64,000 nt of DNA from Avibacterium gallinarum (GCF_002921135.1 NZ_PQVJ01000003.1:1-64000), one strand, 5' to 3'; positions 37,490 to 47,503 are shown, numbered from the stretch's first letter. Numbers and translations are program-made. The notes: generated from the letters alone by a model not told the origin.

Positions 37490-38524
37490 TTATTTAACAA
37501 ATAGTTTTAATACTAAACGATCAAACCAAGATAATCCTTTACGTTTCTTTTTTTCTTTACTACGATTTTCTTCAATAATGGCATTCCAATAATTGATCCA
37601 ATTCATAATTGGCTGATCATAATCAAATTCTTTCATAAAGTCGTAAGGATCTGCATATTCCTGTGGTTCGAGTGGCTTATACTCAATTAATTCTTTAGGG
37701 GCAATAGGGCTATCAATACCTAAATCAAATCCGTGAATAGAAGCAATTTTTGCATATAACAACACTTGTAGCTGTAAATAAAAATCAAACCATACATTGG
37801 TATCATATATCGCACGTTTTGCGAGCTTAGGTTCTAATAATTTATTTAATGCAACTTTCATTCCCTCAACATTTTTATCGCATAAAGCAACATAAAATTC
37901 ATGGTCCGGAATTCTTATTCGGTAATGTCGCGATTTATATTCATCTTGTAGGTATACTTGACTTCTACTTTTTAACAGTTCCCATTCCCCTGACAATGCC
38001 AATAAGGTATTGGCATTAAAATAAGGGCGTGGATCATCACTGGCATAGCGAGCTTTAACAGAAACTATCTCATCTCGATGCTGAATTAAAAAACGAATTA
38101 AATCATGACTATCTGACATAATGCTGAGGAAAAAGTGATTAACATCGATCCCTGTATATGCCCAAATATCTTCGTTTTTAGAGAGTATTTTCAGTTTTCC
38201 TGCAATATCGGCGTGCTTTCTAAATGCTTTCACATCAGCATTAAGTAATAAATCCAAAGAGGATTGGGCGGCATAATAGACACTAATACTTCTCATACAC
38301 CCCAAAGGATTTTCTTTTTTTTCATTAATACATTTTAACTCTTCTTCAAGTGTGCTGATTGGCTTATCTCTTAAAGTTCTTGTTCCTTTGTATAAATCTA
38401 CATCATAAAAATCTAAACTCCCTTTGTTATAAAGATAATTAGCATAATATTGACAGTGTTCAATACACTCTTCGTAATTCCGCGCTGCCGAGCTACCTAA
38501 ATACACTGTATAATTTTTTGACAT
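37490..38524 (-). CDS. Imm49-family immunity protein
   Basis: A 344-residue cytoplasmic, mostly helical protein. Features of the Imm49 family: AAQSSLDLLLNADVKAFRKH in the first half, HEFYVALCDKNVEGMKVALN (about 215-235), and a late segment with the typical IDSPIAPKELIEYKPL. Imm49 proteins neutralise C-terminal toxins of CDI and related systems. The gene follows a 41-codon toxin stub (38543-38668) by 18 bases, so its toxin has mostly been lost. It looks intact and may protect against neighbours carrying the full toxin. Family assignment is from remembered motifs. Confidence 0.65.
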   Translation of the reverse strand: MSKNYTVYLGSSAARNYEECIEHCQYYANYLYNKGSLDFYDVDLYKGTRTLRDKPISTLEEELKCINEKKENPLGCMRSISVYYAAQSSLDLLLNADVKAFRKHADIAGKLKILSKNEDIWAYTGIDVNHFFLSIMSDSHDLIRFLIQHRDEIVSVKARYASDDPRPYFNANTLLALSGEWELLKSRSQVYLQDEYKSRHYRIRIPDHEFYVALCDKNVEGMKVALNKLLEPKLAKRAIYDTNVWFDFYLQLQVLLYAKIASIHGFDLGIDSPIAPKELIEYKPLEPQEYADPYDFMKEFDYDQPIMNWINYWNAIIEENRSKEKKKRKGLSWFDRLVLKLFVK

Positions 38525-38542
38525 AGCATTTATTTCCTTCTG

Positions 38543-38668
38543 TTATTTAATTTTATCGGGTATTTTTACGGGAATTAGCTTAATGGAGCCATCTCGTTTA
38601 TCAACGCCAGCAACAATCGTTCTAATTTTATTCTCATCTAAATATTTATTGCCATTGGTTTTGTTTTA
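38543..38668 (-). pseudogene. C-terminal stub of a CdiA toxin paired with Imm49
   Basis: The last 41 codons of a toxin: NGNKYLDENKIRTIVAGVDK then RDGSIKLIPVKIPDKIK and a stop, 18 bases before the Imm49 gene. Upstream a different frame contributes NEKLRSLNKTK, so one frameshift and a large deletion separate it from any CdiA body. I cannot name the toxin family from so little sequence. Confidence 0.5.
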
Positions 38669-38719
38669 TTTAAACTTCTTAATTTTTCATTCTGTTAAAA
38701 CTATTTTTTCAGGTTATAT

Positions 38720-38918
38720 TTACCCCCCCCCCAAATATATATATATAAGAATTGGCATATAATATGGAATGAAATAGGATATAGTTATCTTATATATTGA
38801 ATTCAATATTGAGGCATCTATTCTTCCAAGTTCAAAACAAACATATAAACCACTAAAAAAATAACATAAACAAGGATATTTTTAATATATTAAGAATATC
38901 TTTAATTATTTCTTTCAT
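38720..38918 (-). pseudogene. Tiny membrane immunity candidate with T7 frameshift and G10 tract
   Basis: ATG 38918 overlaps the toxin's stop by 17 bases and starts MKEIIKDILNILKISLFMLFF. It stops at a T7 run (minus strand; A7 at 38855-38861). Removing one T continues it as SGLYVCFELGRIDASILNSI, then hydrophobic YFIPYYMPILIYIY, into a run of ten G (C10 at 38723-38732) that ends Gly-Gly-Gly-stop. The restored product of about 65 residues has two hydrophobic segments, as expected for an inner-membrane immunity protein. Both tracts could vary in length. Confidence 0.45.
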
Positions 38919-39612
38919 TATTTTTCTCCTTGTTTTGACTTTCTTCAAGAGCTTTATCAATGATTTTTTGAAGTCCCTCAACAAGAAATGGCTTACCTAG
39001 TACTGATGGGATCGTTTCATCAAGAGCTTTTCCGCCCATACCTGAAATCAAATTTTTCCCTAAATTACTTTCTCCAGTTACCGCTTTATCAACAAGGCTA
39101 CTCCCTATAATAGTCATTCCTATATTGGTATTTCCAAACAATAATCCTTTTGATGTATCGCCTATAACACTATTAGCAGATTTATATAAATTCTCTTTTG
39201 TGAGTTCTTTCGGATTATTATCTTTAGTGTAATCATAAATTTCTCCACCTAGTGAAGCTACCCCAGCCGCTGCTCCTTTTGTTAAGGTGGTTTTCATTGG
39301 AGCATTTGTCGCAGCTTTAAACGACTTATCAAGATAAGATTTACTACTCATCGTGAGCCTTTCTAACATCAGCTTGAGTTCTGTATCTGCAAATGCACCC
39401 AATGCAATTGCCTCATTTGACACCATTGATTTCGCTAAAGTCTCACCTGTGGCACTTAAAGCTTTATTTGTGGCTGAAAGAGCTTTTCCTCCGAGTTTTA
39501 ACCCTCCGCCAACTAATAAATCTTCCCAAATAACAGGCTCAACAATACCTTTTGGCGAAGTAAAATAATTAAAATGATCTCGATTGACAATATCACTGCT
39601 ATATTTGAGTAT
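38902..39612 (-). pseudogene. Orphan CdiA-CT module, glycine-rich, possibly membrane-acting toxin
   Basis: The frame opens after a TAA at 39613-39615 and has no plausible start before an internal ATG at 39426. It reads KYSSDIVNRDHFNYFTSPKG, WEDLLVGGGLKLGGKALSAT, ... GAAAGVASLGGEIYDYT, ... FGNTNIGMTIIGSSLVDKAV and ends in a charged NKEKNNERNN tail. Gly/Ala-rich, moderately hydrophobic stretches and the hydrophobic reading frame just downstream suggest a membrane-active toxin with a membrane immunity protein. No family recognised. The missing start marks it as a displaced cdiA 3' end. Confidence 0.5.
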
Positions 39613-39675
39613 TTAACTTCCTTTTATATTGAATAAAAAAGAGAAAAACTTAAAATCATATCAAATAAATCAAAA

Positions 39676-40037
39676 TTAATATTTAAATTTTCGATATGCT
39701 TTACAACTAACTTCATTCGAATAATGATAACAATATTTTGAAAATATATCCTCTTTAAAGACATATCCTAGATCATGTAAGCATTTGCCATTGTATAAAG
39801 CAACGTTATACCTATCCCAGCCAGATGCGTCTGGTGGAAGGTTTTTCTGTCTTAAATCAGCTTTTACTGCTTTATTGTAACAGCTTGTATATATATCTTC
39901 ACTTACTTGTTCTTTAGTTCCTTTTTTTACCCAGAATCTTTCACTATGGCTAACATCATCATTATAACTGGGGTATAAAGAGATAATAGAAGAACAACTT
40001 GTCAATAAAAAAACATTAGCAGAAATACTTTTCTCAT
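39676..40037 (-). pseudogene. Second immunity lipoprotein, off-frame at a T7 tract
   Basis: ATG 40037 (AAGGA site upstream) starts MRKVFLLMFF and hits a stop after a run of seven T (A7 at 40007-40013 on +). In the shifted frame the sequence continues LLTSCSSIISLYP, an ideal lipobox, then about 95 residues sharing the W-V-K, CY, C-L-x2-G-Y/F and YCY pattern with the first immunity lipoprotein at 40393-40743. One T more or two fewer would restore it. The open frame to 40062 lacks a signal peptide. Confidence 0.6.
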
Positions 40038-40039
40038 TT

Positions 40040-40383
40040 TTATTTATCCTTATTAACTTCATTAAATTTTCTAACTCCTTCTGGATATGTGTTTTTTAAT
40101 ATATCCTCTGTATTTAACCATTTTTCGTTTTTCTCTCCATTATCTTTTACTTTATAAACAAACTTTAAGTTATTAATATTCTGATTAGCTTCAGAATGCG
40201 CTTCTAAAATGGATGCCTTTGCTCTATTCGGTGTTGCATTAGGATTATTCCCAATCATCCCCAACCTTAAAGTTCTTAAAATTGGTATTCCCTCATAAAC
40301 GATGTCACCTTCAACTCCAAGGTGACAGCTTACTTATTGCTTTGTGCTTGTCCATATTTGCCCAACGGCGTATCAAAATTCAT
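40040..40383 (-). pseudogene. Orphan second copy of the lipase-like toxin C terminus
   Basis: ATG 40383, ten bases after immunity gene 1, reads MNFDTPLGKYGQAQSNK and then TAA. After a further one-base shift it continues as GVEGDIVYEGIPILRTLRLG, followed by MIGNNPNATPNRAK and 50 more residues closely matching the end of the main CdiA toxin (VYEGIPILRNLGLGMIGNN). It ends 3 bases after the start of the second immunity lipoprotein. This is a displaced toxin tip with two lesions. Confidence 0.6.
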
Positions 40384-40392
40384 AATTTTTTA

Positions 40393-40743
40393 TTAATTTC
40401 TATATTTATTCCATTGCTTGCAGGTATTGTCAAATCTATAACAGTATTTATAACTAGCATTAAACCGAAATCCTTTTTGATACAAACAAGCTCCATCAAT
40501 ATCATTAGCTTTAACCTGATCTTCAGGACTAACTGGTATCTCCAACTCTCCTACAACTTTTGTTTCAAATGGTAATAATGATTGAGAATAACACTCTCTA
40601 ACTATATCTTTAGTAGGTGGCGTATTGTTCTCTTTATGGACCCATATATCTTCATCCCAAAATGAAGAATACGGTGGATACCAAATCCATAAGCAACCAG
40701 TTACACAGCAGGCTAAATATAAAACGGAAAAAATTTTTATCAT
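40393..40743 (-). CDS. cdiI: CDI immunity lipoprotein for the main CdiA toxin
   Basis: A 116-residue predicted lipoprotein: signal MIKIFSVLYLACCVTGC with lipid-anchored Cys17, mature part of about 100 residues with several Cys (CYSQ, CLYQKG, YCYRF, TCKQW) that could form disulfides in the periplasm. Its ATG overlaps the cdiA stop in an ATGA, the tight coupling normal for toxin-immunity pairs. A periplasm-facing immunity protein fits a toxin acting on the envelope. I do not recognise a named family. Confidence 0.65.
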   Translation of the reverse strand: MIKIFSVLYLACCVTGCLWIWYPPYSSFWDEDIWVHKENNTPPTKDIVRECYSQSLLPFETKVVGELEIPVSPEDQVKANDIDGACLYQKGFRFNASYKYCYRFDNTCKQWNKYRN

Positions 40744-43700
40744 CTGTTTTCTCCAACAACATTGAACTCTCTTATTCCATCTTTATGTGTTTTATTCAAA
40801 ATATCTAGAGTATTTTGCCATTTCTTAAGAGATTCTTTATTATTTTTATCATAAACAAACTTTAAATTATTAATGTTCTGATTAGCTTCAGAATGCGCTT
40901 CTAAAATGGATGTCTTTGCTCTATTCGGTGTTGCATTAGGATTATTCCCAATCATTCCTAATCCTAAATTTCTTAAAATTGGTATTCCCTCATATACAAC
41001 GTCTCTCTCAACACCAAGATATTGTGTTTTGACACCCTTAAATAACTCTCTTGATTGTTTATCTACTTCACTTGATGGATATGAACCACCTAAATGTAAA
41101 TATTCCACATCAGTATGCTCATATTTTTGACCAAGATGCGCTGACCAATTCAGCATATTTTTATTACCAGACACACCTAAACTATGCGCTACATTTTCAA
41201 ATGTATATGTTTTTGCTCCTTGAGATTTTGCGTAAGCATTATATTCATCTAATTTTTTCGCAATCTGAGCATGATCTCGTGTCGCATTCGAAGCACCAAA
41301 GAGAGAAGGCATATTTGCCCAAGCTCTAAATCGTTCAAAGCCAGTAAATAAAACTTCATTCAAAACTCCCGCACTTCCTCTATTCAGAATCAATGCGGTA
41401 TCCTTAATTGAAGGTAAGTCTTTGTCATACAAAATGGCACTTGAAACTTTTTCTTCTCTACTCAAATTCAACATACCTGCTGTTGCAACTTTACTTAATA
41501 ATTTTGCTTGTTCTTCTGTCAATAATTCGTCGCTATAAATAAGTTTTTTAAGTGCTTGGGAATTATCTTTATCGAAATCTAAACAAGAAATATGATTACA
41601 CTCAGGTGTGTTAGGTTGAATTGAAAAGAGAGAGTCTTCATTTTTCTCCATTTTGTAATGAATTTCATCACCTTGATTATTAACATTATTGACAAATTCC
41701 GTTGCAGTATTTAAATCACGCTCTAAATCTGAACGGATAGTTTCAACATCGGCTTTTTCAACACCTTGATGAAGATTAATTTTAGAAAGTCCTTGTAAAC
41801 TTTCCTCAACTGTTTTTCTGCTTATCTTTTGTTGAGCTTCGTGATCACGAATAGTGATATTGGCGGTGTTGATTGAACTGGTGGTTATACCGCTTTCACT
41901 GCCTTTATCTTTTACTTGACCTAACAATGCGGTTGTAATGCCTTTTGTTATTCCCCAGTTCCCTTGACTGCCAATACCTGCAATACCATCATATTCTACT
42001 TTCGCAGAACCATCTTGAGCGTTTTGACCAATTTGTCGAAGTTTCATTCCTCCTACTTCTTTAGGAGCATCTCCTCCACTCACTGTTACACCACCACTTA
42101 AGCCAAATCCACTTGCTGAATAATTGCTATGGTTTTGAATATCTGCATAGGTTAGCGTTCCAGTTTCAAAACGGTTCTTGCCAAGTTCTTCCGCTTGTAC
42201 GGTAGAGGTAATTAAGCCACCTTTTAAATCCGTATGCTTCCGCACATTGACTTGATAGCCTTCATCGCCTGCAAATAAACCTGATTGCTCTTGCACGCTG
42301 GCATAATCGGCGTTCATTTTTGATTGGTTGAAACTCGCTGAGCCTGAGAAGCCGTAACCAACGGTTACTTGACCGCTCACATTCATTTGTTTGCCTTTAT
42401 AGGTCATGGTATCTTGCAGGCTTTCAATGTTAAGGTTTTCCGCATCAACCGTAATGCCTTTTCCTCGCACTTGAGCGCCACGAAGGGTAGTATTCCCACC
42501 GCTTTGAATGACCGTTTGACTATTTTTATCGCCAATATGGCTCGTTCTCCACGTTGTTTCATCCCCATTACCATAGCCTTTGCCGTAGTTGCCGCCTGCG
42601 GTAATCCCAAAAGCAAAACCATCAGAGCCATAACTCACTGCCACACCCGCATTAAACCCACTAGATTTATTTTTGCTGCGTTCTTGGTGGGTTTGTTTGA
42701 CAGCCAGTAAATTGATTTCATCATCCGCTTGTAAGATTGTGCCTTGTTTGCCTGAGACATCAGAGCCTACAATGTTAATATCTGACGCCTTGCCTGCCCC
42801 TGTAGCGGTAATGATTACTTTTCCTCCTGCGTTAATTGCACTGTTTGTGGCAGTGTTGCCTTGAGTATCGGTGGTTTGCACATTTTTTTGTTCGCCATAA
42901 GTAATAGACACACTGGCATTCATCGCTCCTTGAGCTAGATTACCATTCGCCATTTGGCTTAAGGTTTCACTGGCTTTCATTAAACCCTCACCTGCTCGAT
43001 ATGCACCCCACGCAGTGTTCGCTGCTGCCATTGCATTAACACGGCTATGTTTGCTTTCGCCCATTTGTTTAGCTTGTTCCGCTACAGCGAGAGCATTTTG
43101 TACCGCTTGAACTACAGGGATATTTACCGCAATGGTGAAACCTTTTTGTTCCATGGTGTGTTTGTAATGGGTTTCATATTTATCGTCTACCGCAAGCACA
43201 TCGACTTTTTTCGACCCTATATTCACATTGCCATCCACAGAAGAAACTGTGCTTGCTCGTTGTTGATAATGCTCTTGGGCGAGTAGAGTAGTATCTCCTT
43301 TTAGGCTGCCCACTTGGCTGCCTGTGGCATAATATTTCGTTTGGTCATTTTCGGTAGTGTCTTTTTTGCTGCCGATGGTAAAGCCAAATCCGCCTGAACC
43401 CATTAAGCCTGATTTGGTGGCTTTCTCAAAATCTTGTTCGAAAACACGATTTTCCGCTTCTTGAATCGCTATTGTTTTCGCACTGGCATTGAGTTGATTT
43501 TCTGCCACCACATCTGAACCTTGAATGGTGAGATTACCTTGCTGAGTTTGCAAGATAACATTTTTGCCATCAATGCTTGAGCCTTCTGCTAAATCATAAC
43601 GGTGTTCGTGTTTGGTGATATGAGTCGTGGATTGGAGGAAGCCACTATGTTTCACTTTAGCAGCGGAAGACAGCTGTTCCTTGCTACGTCCTTCTTCAAT

Positions 43701-46700
43701 ACGGATATCACCTTGGGAAAGTAAGCGAATATCGCCCTGTTCGCTATGCATTTCACCTTGACGAACCACCGTGCCTTGTTCACTCGCAAGAGTGATATTG
43801 CCTTTTCCATTTAATTGGGAGCCAACTTCTTGGTGTTGTTGCAAACGGTAGTAATTATCCGCATCACCATTGTAATACGTCTTGTTATGGGTATTGACCG
43901 TACCAACATCAATCTGTTTGGCTTGAACAAGCATGTCACCGGTACTATTGAGTTGAGCTCCTTTAATCACCACATCTTGCGGACTGTAAATGGTTAATTT
44001 ACCCTTTTCATCATTCACATTAATTATAGCGACTTGGTCAATATTGGTATGAGCAAATTCATTCCCATTCGAGTCAATATTGGCACTGTGACTCGTTGTG
44101 CTGGCAATTTCTACCCCCTCTTTGCCGACCAATGTGGCGGAATTGAGCGCTTCAATTTTACCACCAAGATTGACCAATTTTTGTTTTGCAAATAAATTGA
44201 CGGAACTGCCTAAAATTAGTCCTTCATTATTCATATAATTAGAGGAAAGTGCGGTGAGATTTCTGCCAGCAATTGTCCCCGTGTTGGTGAGTTTTCCATT
44301 AATTTTCCCCACAATCTCTCTCGCCGAAATTAAAGCCCCTTGTGAACTCACATCAAGGTTACGGGACACAAGGTAAACTTGTGGGGTGAGAACAGTCAGT
44401 TTCTTGCCACTTGGTAGCGCGATTTCCTTATTAACAAACCATACCATATCCGCAGTCAACTCTGACATTTGTTCTGCCGTTAATCCCACTCCAGGGATAA
44501 GATTAAATTTTTTCGCATAATGAATTCCAGAATCCATCAAGGCCTTATATTGCTCATAATCGGTTTGGTAATTATCTACAAAACGGCGACCAGTAAGCTG
44601 ATTAATTTGTTCGTTGATCAAACGTTGCTCATAAAATCCATCACCAAGGCGTTTGTGGGCGAAGTTGTGATCGGAACGTAAGGCATTAAACATATAATCC
44701 GAACTAAGCCATTTTTGTTTATTTATAAAATGAGGATCCGTTTCAACTAAATAGCCATTTGGTGCATCAGGATTAATTTGATACAAGCTTGCTTGTGGAA
44801 GTTTTATTTCCGCAAGGTGTGTTTTGACAATAGGTATTGCCGCTTCACCGAATTTTTCAGGATATTTAGCTGGTACTTGCCCAGATATAACGGTATTTTG
44901 TGCGGTTGTTGCGACATTCTTTAATGTGATAACCGCATTTGTTAATAGTGGGCTAATGTTCGTTTTCGTACCATCAATAGGCAAACCTATATTATTGGTT
45001 ACTTTATTAAAAGAGAAATGGATCGTTGGGTGATTATCATTAAAATCACCCTTACCATCACCATAAACTGCCCAGCGTTTTTTCCCTTTCCAGCCATATT
45101 TGTGTAGATGTTTAGCAAAGCTATCCCAACGCCCTTTATCATTAACGTTAATCGTTCCTTTAATATCAATGTTTTTAAGTACTATTCCATCATCTGAATG
45201 TAAATCATTATTCTGAGGATTATGAGCAAAGATGCTATCACCTAATAATAATCGGCTTCCGACAGATAAGGTTGAAGCATTATTTTCAAGATCATTACCT
45301 GATAAATGAAGCTTACCACCAATCAAAATTTTAGCAGGATCTCGGTCTTCTATAATTGTCGTAATGGTGTGCCGATTATAATTCCAATGCATCCATCCAT
45401 TAGCTCCAATGGTTGTACCATCATTCAGCCTTAAATAAGAATTTCTATCGCTCCGACTATTATTTCTTAAATCGAATCGCCCATGGCTGCCATCTTTATC
45501 TATTAGTACATAGCGTCTAGACGCATTTTTCGGTGCATATTCAACTCGCCGTTCATCCGTGTGATTTTCGCCTAATGTTAAATGTAAATCATGGTTAAAT
45601 AATCTTTCAGTACGAATATCCCCATCACCCAATGCTTCAATGGTTGCACTGCCATTGTCGATCAAGGCAGCATTGCCTACTGCTTGATTGTTTTCATCAA
45701 GTTTTCCTCCAATAGATAAATTTCCAAGGCTTAAGATAAGACTATGATCTTTATTGACTAAAGTATGGATACCGAGATCGAGCATTTCTCGAGCGGCTAT
45801 CGTTGCTGATTTTTCCCCCTCATTTAAATTATTTAATTGTTCAGCTTGAATAGCAAGGTGATTGCCATAAATCTTACCTGTGCCAAGGTTATTCAGTAGC
45901 CCGGTTTTGATAATATTTTCAGTGCCGTCAATGAGTCCGTAGTTGGTTAATGTCTCGCTATTAATCAATGTTCGTTTTGATGAAATTTCAGCATCTTTGT
46001 TGTTCCGAAGATTTTTGGCTGTAAACCTTGCCTGATTGCCGACAACTAAAGGGGAATTATTGACAAAATTACCCTCGGTGCTAAAGGTGAGATTATTCCC
46101 AATTTGGAATGCGTGATTTAAGGTAAAATCATCTGTTAATTGGATAACTGCATTCCCTTGCGTTTTTAATGCTCCTTCATCAAGTAACGTTTTAGCCGTG
46201 ATATTAAGCTGTGTTCCTGCTTCAATTAATCCATTTTGATTATTAATCACCAATTGATGTTGTGGGGATAAAATCGAAACTGTGTTCCCACCCAAAATCT
46301 CACCGCGTTGATTATTGAGTATTTGTTCAACCTGTGCAGAAAGATTTTCAGTGGCATAAATCCCCCCATTCTGATTATTTAATTGGGAAATATTGAGTTG
46401 AAGCTGTTTTCCTTGCAACCCTTGTGTCGGCGTTGTCTGTGTTGATTTTGTTTGTTGATTATGGAGTTGTTGAGCATTCACTGTTAATTGATTATCCGCA
46501 CCAATCAAGGAGCCTTGAGCAGATAAGGTTTGATTATCTATTTCTGTCGCTGTGACATTGACATCATTCCCCCAGATTATCCCCTCTCTATTATCAACTT
46601 GTGTTGCTTGGATAACGGTATTTTGTTGCCCATTAATATTCCCTTTGGTATTGAGAAGTGATTGAGCATTGACCGTTAAATTTTGCCCTGTTGCGATACG

Positions 46701-47465
46701 CCCCTGAATATTATTTAATTGAGAGACTTGATTTAGTGACACTTCTCCTAATCCAATAATGCCTTGATTAGCTTGCTGAGTAAAACGGTTATCTAATTGT
46801 GAAGAATGGGTATTCAAGGTAAGTGCTTCATCACCGCGTAATAAACCTTGTTGATTATTTATTTCACCTGTCTTTAACACCGCTCGCTTAGCAAAAATTT
46901 GTCCTTGCTGGTTGTTGAGAGAAGCCTGCTGAGTATCAAGCGATAATGTACCTTGGCTACCTAATACGCCCAAAACATTGTTGACCGTGTTTGAAACAAC
47001 CATTAGCGTTTTATTCGCCAAAATTGTGCCATTCTCATTATTAAGATTGCCCGTATTGAAGTTCGCTTCTGACCCGATTATTGTTCCTTTAGCATTATTT
47101 AGCGGATTTGTGTTTACGTTCAGTCTTTTATTCGTACCAATAAAGCCATTAGTATTATCAATTTGATCGCTATTAATGGATAACTCACCTAACGCAATAA
47201 TTCCTTTGCTATTATCATCGGTAAGGGTATTTTTATTGGAGATTTCGCCATTTTTTGTATTGATAGCGGCATTACCAATGCTTTGAATTAAGCCATTATC
47301 ATTGATTAAGTTTCCGCTTTCTATGCTCAAATTGTCGCCAGAAAAAACTAAGCCTTGTGTAGAATTAAATTGATTTTTAACGCGAAGTGTAAATTGGTTG
47401 CTCGAAATAAAACGTCCAGCCGTATTATCCACATTATTTGCATCAATGTTTAAATTTCCTCCCAC
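40740..47465 (-). CDS. cdiA: CdiA/filamentous haemagglutinin, main body and toxin tip
   Basis: A 2241-codon frame forming the 3' 80% of cdiA. It has tandem FHA-1-type repeats of about 20 residues (LNNQNGxI..., up to about residue 550), a non-repeat receptor-binding-like region (about 600-1150), FHA-2-type repeats and GFxxGxAVSYGSDGFAFGIT blocks (to about 1850), and a variable tip. The tip contains TFENVAHSLGVSGNKN; AHSLG resembles the GxSxG nucleophile elbow of alpha/beta-hydrolase lipases. The frame joins 47504-49195 after one frameshift near 47505-47560: upstream it already reads QQLGSEDFRLNANTISHQGG before the apparent start. Two uptake signals occur inside the gene (one near 44247). Confidence 0.85.
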   Translation of the reverse strand: MGGNLNIDANNVDNTAGRFISSNQFTLRVKNQFNSTQGLVFSGDNLSIESGNLINDNGLIQSIGNAAINTKNGEISNKNTLTDDNSKGIIALGELSINSDQIDNTNGFIGTNKRLNVNTNPLNNAKGTIIGSEANFNTGNLNNENGTILANKTLMVVSNTVNNVLGVLGSQGTLSLDTQQASLNNQQGQIFAKRAVLKTGEINNQQGLLRGDEALTLNTHSSQLDNRFTQQANQGIIGLGEVSLNQVSQLNNIQGRIATGQNLTVNAQSLLNTKGNINGQQNTVIQATQVDNREGIIWGNDVNVTATEIDNQTLSAQGSLIGADNQLTVNAQQLHNQQTKSTQTTPTQGLQGKQLQLNISQLNNQNGGIYATENLSAQVEQILNNQRGEILGGNTVSILSPQHQLVINNQNGLIEAGTQLNITAKTLLDEGALKTQGNAVIQLTDDFTLNHAFQIGNNLTFSTEGNFVNNSPLVVGNQARFTAKNLRNNKDAEISSKRTLINSETLTNYGLIDGTENIIKTGLLNNLGTGKIYGNHLAIQAEQLNNLNEGEKSATIAAREMLDLGIHTLVNKDHSLILSLGNLSIGGKLDENNQAVGNAALIDNGSATIEALGDGDIRTERLFNHDLHLTLGENHTDERRVEYAPKNASRRYVLIDKDGSHGRFDLRNNSRSDRNSYLRLNDGTTIGANGWMHWNYNRHTITTIIEDRDPAKILIGGKLHLSGNDLENNASTLSVGSRLLLGDSIFAHNPQNNDLHSDDGIVLKNIDIKGTINVNDKGRWDSFAKHLHKYGWKGKKRWAVYGDGKGDFNDNHPTIHFSFNKVTNNIGLPIDGTKTNISPLLTNAVITLKNVATTAQNTVISGQVPAKYPEKFGEAAIPIVKTHLAEIKLPQASLYQINPDAPNGYLVETDPHFINKQKWLSSDYMFNALRSDHNFAHKRLGDGFYEQRLINEQINQLTGRRFVDNYQTDYEQYKALMDSGIHYAKKFNLIPGVGLTAEQMSELTADMVWFVNKEIALPSGKKLTVLTPQVYLVSRNLDVSSQGALISAREIVGKINGKLTNTGTIAGRNLTALSSNYMNNEGLILGSSVNLFAKQKLVNLGGKIEALNSATLVGKEGVEIASTTSHSANIDSNGNEFAHTNIDQVAIINVNDEKGKLTIYSPQDVVIKGAQLNSTGDMLVQAKQIDVGTVNTHNKTYYNGDADNYYRLQQHQEVGSQLNGKGNITLASEQGTVVRQGEMHSEQGDIRLLSQGDIRIEEGRSKEQLSSAAKVKHSGFLQSTTHITKHEHRYDLAEGSSIDGKNVILQTQQGNLTIQGSDVVAENQLNASAKTIAIQEAENRVFEQDFEKATKSGLMGSGGFGFTIGSKKDTTENDQTKYYATGSQVGSLKGDTTLLAQEHYQQRASTVSSVDGNVNIGSKKVDVLAVDDKYETHYKHTMEQKGFTIAVNIPVVQAVQNALAVAEQAKQMGESKHSRVNAMAAANTAWGAYRAGEGLMKASETLSQMANGNLAQGAMNASVSITYGEQKNVQTTDTQGNTATNSAINAGGKVIITATGAGKASDINIVGSDVSGKQGTILQADDEINLLAVKQTHQERSKNKSSGFNAGVAVSYGSDGFAFGITAGGNYGKGYGNGDETTWRTSHIGDKNSQTVIQSGGNTTLRGAQVRGKGITVDAENLNIESLQDTMTYKGKQMNVSGQVTVGYGFSGSASFNQSKMNADYASVQEQSGLFAGDEGYQVNVRKHTDLKGGLITSTVQAEELGKNRFETGTLTYADIQNHSNYSASGFGLSGGVTVSGGDAPKEVGGMKLRQIGQNAQDGSAKVEYDGIAGIGSQGNWGITKGITTALLGQVKDKGSESGITTSSINTANITIRDHEAQQKISRKTVEESLQGLSKINLHQGVEKADVETIRSDLERDLNTATEFVNNVNNQGDEIHYKMEKNEDSLFSIQPNTPECNHISCLDFDKDNSQALKKLIYSDELLTEEQAKLLSKVATAGMLNLSREEKVSSAILYDKDLPSIKDTALILNRGSAGVLNEVLFTGFERFRAWANMPSLFGASNATRDHAQIAKKLDEYNAYAKSQGAKTYTFENVAHSLGVSGNKNMLNWSAHLGQKYEHTDVEYLHLGGSYPSSEVDKQSRELFKGVKTQYLGVERDVVYEGIPILRNLGLGMIGNNPNATPNRAKTSILEAHSEANQNINNLKFVYDKNNKESLKKWQNTLDILNKTHKDGIREFNVVGENR

Positions 47466-47503
47466 ACTTAAGGTGCCACCTTGATGGGAAATAGTATTAG
47501 CAT

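Noticed and set aside
38733-38750. (AT)n tract as a functional simple repeat
   Set aside because: It lies within the small hydrophobic frame and near AT-rich spacer; dinucleotide change would also shift frame, but I see no independent evidence beyond the G10 and T7 tracts.
46000-47465. Short regularly spaced repeats in cdiA as a CRISPR-like array
   Set aside because: The periodicity is the about 20-residue FHA protein repeat in an open reading frame with diverged DNA; no identical repeats with unique spacers.
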